Positions 60,799-64,000 of a DNA stretch of 64,000 nt are shown piece after piece. The stretch comes from Metopolophium dirhodum. Its lineage: Eukaryota; Arthropoda; Insecta; Hemiptera; Aphididae. The stretch lies in contig NC_083562.1 of the NCBI RefSeq assembly GCF_019925205.1, forward strand, positions 620,001 through 684,000, written 5' to 3'. A program made the translations under genes and the position numbers. The notes under the pieces were generated by a model. The model had not been told where the DNA came from. It worked only from the letters and a program-made list of their open reading frames with translations, and did not search any database. Every line of letters begins with the position of its first letter. The first letter of the stretch is position 1.

Positions 60799-62282
60799 AA
60801 AGGTGGATAAGTGGATGTCGCTCTGCTGTACAGTAGGTTACAAGTAGGTCACTGTAATGGATGGTGTTAAATTTGAATTCAATGATATAATATCATTGTA
60901 TAAGAAAAACGATTCTGAGCGAAAACGGTCAGTCAGCCTATGATTTTAGTGATTTTACCAAGTATATTTGATGATATTATTGTGAATAAAGTAATTTATA
61001 TATAACCTATTTACGTGGAGCCTTGTTTTAAATTTTCAATCCTTAGCCATAAAAGTTAAAAATTTATAAATTTTTAACTACAAAATAATTAATAAATTAT
61101 AAATTTGATAAATGTTGTCAAAATTTGAACTTTAAATGCTTATAAAAAAAAATTGTGCCTATGTATTTTTAATATTTTTCAACTGCTATTAGAACGATAT
61201 ATCAGGAGCCTTATATTAAATTTTCACGCTTTTTTACCCAACAAATAAAAATTTATTGATATTTATAGAAAAAAAACTAAAAAAATTGAAAACTGACAAT
61301 GTCCGTAAACAGCTCAAAAAGAGTCAAAATATTTTCAACATTTTATGGTGTATAGAAAATGCTAATAAAAACATTCAGTGAAATTTTCAAGTATCTACAG
61401 TCATTCGTTTTTTAATTACAATAAAATAAGAAAATTGTTACATGAGAAATCGAGTAAATATCAAATGTTGTAAAAATATAAATTTCAGACGCTCATAAAA
61501 ATTTAATTTAAGTTTCTTCTAGACATTTTTTTTTTGATAAAGGTAGACAAACTTACGAGTAATCTTATATTACATTTTCAAATCTTAGATTTAAAAAGAA
61601 AAATTTTTATGAATTCTCATCAAAATAATTTGCTATTTTTCGTGATTTTTCCGTATTTTGTCAAAATTTGAACTTTAAATGCTTATAATTAAAAACTGTG
61701 ACTAAGGATTTTTAATTTTTTTCATCTGCCTTTGAAACAATAACCTAGGAGCCTTCTATTAAATTTTCAAGCTTTTTTACTCAACAGATAAAATTTTATT
61801 GATATTTATAGAAAAAAAAACTAAAAAAATTGAAAACTGACAATAGCCGTAAACAGCTCAAAAAGAGTCAAACTATTTTCAAAATTTTATGGTGTATAAA
61901 AAATGCTAATATAAACATTCAGTCAAAATGTCATGTCCCTACGGTCATTTGTTTTAGAGTTACACCAAAAACCAAAATCGATTTTCTCGAAAACAGATTT
62001 TGCGTAAAAATTCCCGTTTTTCCTTAATTTTTCTTTTGTTTTTCACGTCGCTTGTGAAAACTACTGGGAAATTTTTACTTTTGATCCCCCAAAGTACCAA
62101 CTAGATTCACTTTCCTATCAGAAAAGTTACTATTGAAGAAAATCCAAGCACTTTTACTGTCCTAAAAGGTGATGACAGACACAAAAATAAAAAAAAAAAT
62201 AAAAAAAAATAAAAAAAAATAAAAAAAAAAACACACATCATTGTAGAATCAATACATTCATCGCTTCGCTCAGAATCTAAAA
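60799..62282 (-). repeat. GATTCTGAGCG repeat, copy E (full length)
   Basis: About 1,480 bp on the minus strand, from TTTTAGATTCTGAGCGAAGC (near 62282) to GCAGAGCGACATCCACTTAT (near 60810). In the final 260 bp it differs from copy C by little more than one small indel and a few substitutions, so both derive from a recently active source. Poly-A/AAAAT runs lie near 62190-62230. The open frame 61830-62027 is part of the repeat, not a gene. Confidence 0.85.
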
Positions 62283-62889
62283 TATATGCATTTCAATACG
62301 AGTACCTATAGTGCGCTTTTATTTTGAATTTCTATTTCCCACTATAATACTGAGTGGCCTCTGCAGCAGACAGCAGCAGTTACTGCAGCAGATACGCAAT
62401 TCATTAATTAGGTACACAATTGTACCAATTAACGGTCGGCGTACAAGTTTCCATGTTCAATAATAATATATAATATACTCATGTTTAGTAAACGCGTAGT
62501 TCGTATACCGTTTCTAAAAACTATAATGGCTCATGTCGAGTACCTGCATAATAATATATATTAATTACGTTATTATTATACCTATTATTGTCTGTTGTAC
62601 GGCTGCGTGTACGCGTGGTTTCGTAAAATAAAATAAAAACTTAGCTGTGAATAGTAACTATTATTCTACACAGTGCACGGCGGCGGTCGCATCCGTCATA
62701 CCTTTACTATATAATAATGAAATCATTAATACTGTGATACGTTATATACGTTCCCCCTTGTCAAGTTCGACCATCATTATACGGACAGGGTGTGTGTGAT
62801 ACATATATTATGTACCTTATAGCGGTGGTGTATACCTATACATAACTGTTATGATAAGCACTACAAAAAGTACGGTACGGTACTATAGT
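62283..62889. other. Intergenic stretch
   Basis: No gene recognised. A GCAGCAGACAGCAGCAGTTACTG-type CAG-rich patch lies at about 62360-62395. Confidence 0.35.
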
Positions 62890-62897
62890 ACTGTATA

Positions 62898-63304
62898 CAG
62901 TGGCATATTTAGGGGGGTGCTTGGGAACTGAATCACCCACCGTGCCGCACATTGAACTTTTTTCGTTATAAATTACTTAGATATCAGATATCACGTAGAC
63001 ATTGTCAGAACTGTGCTAAGGGGGTGGCAAATGGGGAAAGTGCCCTAGGGTGACAACATTTGTAACATTTTAAGGGCAGAAAATGTTTAAATATGTATGT
63101 TTAATAGGGGTGCTAAAGATTATTGCCCTGGGCGCAAATGAAAGTTAGCACGGCACTGAAAGTTGTAGAACTAATAAACGTATTCATTGTAGACTATACT
63201 ATCAAAAAATAGGTTAAATTTGTTTTTACCCCCAAAGTTGTTCACGATAAGTACTTAAGGAGCTTTATTATCGACGCATAGCATCCACCATAAACCCACC
63301 ACTG
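62898..63304. mobile_element. hAT-like MITE, 407 bp, carrying a nested element
   Basis: Left end CAGTGGCATATTTAGGG and reversed right end CAGTGGTGGGTTTATGG agree at 12 of 17. The flanking octamers do not match, so the target duplication is lost or the ends are slightly off. A second small element lies inside (63006-63158). Confidence 0.55.
63006..63158. mobile_element. Nested hAT-like MITE, 153 bp
   Basis: Left end CAGAACTGTGCTAAGGG and reversed right end CAGTGCCGTGCTAACTTTC share 11 of the first 14 bases. Flanks GACATTGT and AAAGTTGT agree at 5 of 8. It sits wholly inside the 62898-63304 element. Confidence 0.55.
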
Positions 63305-63312
63305 GTACGGTA

Positions 63313-64000
63313 TACACGCGACTACGTGTTGCCTGGTAATAATTGTTCAGTGCCTACCTATTATTACATATCATTATATTGTTATCCATTTGTCGACGAT
63401 AAACGGCCATGTACCTATTGTACCTAATCAAGTCGAGTTCAAATGCCACCATAATATTATCATTAAGTATATTATATACTGACTATGTACGAATTTGACC
63501 TCCGGCGTGTATAGAAATAAAATATAAAACATAATAATTATCACGGACAAAAATTCAAATAAAAACGAAACTCACACCGGCCGTGATCTCGCCTGAAATA
63601 AAATATTATAAGTATTAGGTATATTTACGTTCTACATTATTTCTCGTCAAAAGTATGATTGAGTCTTAAACCCTAAATCCTAATGGTAATTCATAAATCA
63701 ATTTTATTGTATTATGTTAGATCTTATAACACTATAACAATAATTTACTCACAAAATCTCCTGCAATGAGGTGTACCCATTAAGTTTATTTGAGCGAACG
63801 TGATCGATAATTATTATTATGATAATTTACATCCCGCGCAATATTAAACATAATATAACGATAACGTATACCGCGGTATACTATGGAATGTATATAAAAA
63901 TGTGTAGGTATAACTACAGTCTACAACACCCACTTGGGGCTTACTATAAAATGTTATATACATTTTAGTAAAAACTCAACTGAAATAAAGTCACAGTGTG
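63313..64000. other. AT-rich stretch at the window edge
   Basis: No gene recognised. A partial exon at the right edge cannot be excluded. Confidence 0.35.

Overview
The window reads as nuclear DNA of an insect, most likely an aphid. It is very AT-rich, full of ATAATATTA and TAGGTACCTA-type strings, has spliced genes with GT-AG introns, an arthropod-type 5S rRNA, and dense small DNA transposons. Aphid assignment is inference from composition and from repeat and transposase fragments that resemble aphid ones. No bacterial operons, CRISPR arrays or viral genes were seen.

Layout. 1-1.4 kb: a GC-rich flank with a 110-bp-period direct repeat and an intronless minus-strand gene for a small acidic protein with a duplicated segment. 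2.9 kb: an intact 5S rRNA gene (minus). 7.5-12.4 kb: the best-supported gene, a seven-knuckle CCHC protein orthologous to CNBP (minus, three coding exons plus a probable 5' UTR exon). Its promoter carries a Motif-1 core element and, upstream, a DRE inside a divergent 227-bp tandem duplication. Its introns hold two short inverted-repeat elements, including a 102-bp-arm near-perfect hairpin. 13-26 kb: AT-rich DNA with hAT-like and mariner-like miniature elements and a broken hAT-type transposase. 30.2-33.3 kb: a CpG-rich promoter region followed by a two-exon plus-strand gene for a serine-rich basic protein, with an in-frame coding-like extension beyond its first stop. 38.2-38.9 kb: a second GC-rich island without a convincing gene. 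41-64 kb: no protein gene recognised; repeats, miniature elements, a tRNA-derived SINE and one candidate CRE/TATA promoter.

A non-coding interspersed repeat (starting TTTTAGATTCTGAGCGAAGCG, ending near CAGCAGAGCGACATCCAC) occurs five times at different ages: 3.6, 10.6, 14.3, 43.4 and 60.8 kb. The 14.3 and 60.8 kb copies lie in opposite orientation and look nearly identical over the 3' end compared by eye; the 43.4 kb copy is split by a SINE. The genes show no operon-like or pathway link. The most worthwhile leads are the CNBP intronic hairpin, the bypassed stop in the serine-rich gene and the repeat family. I did not find a clearly new biological system.
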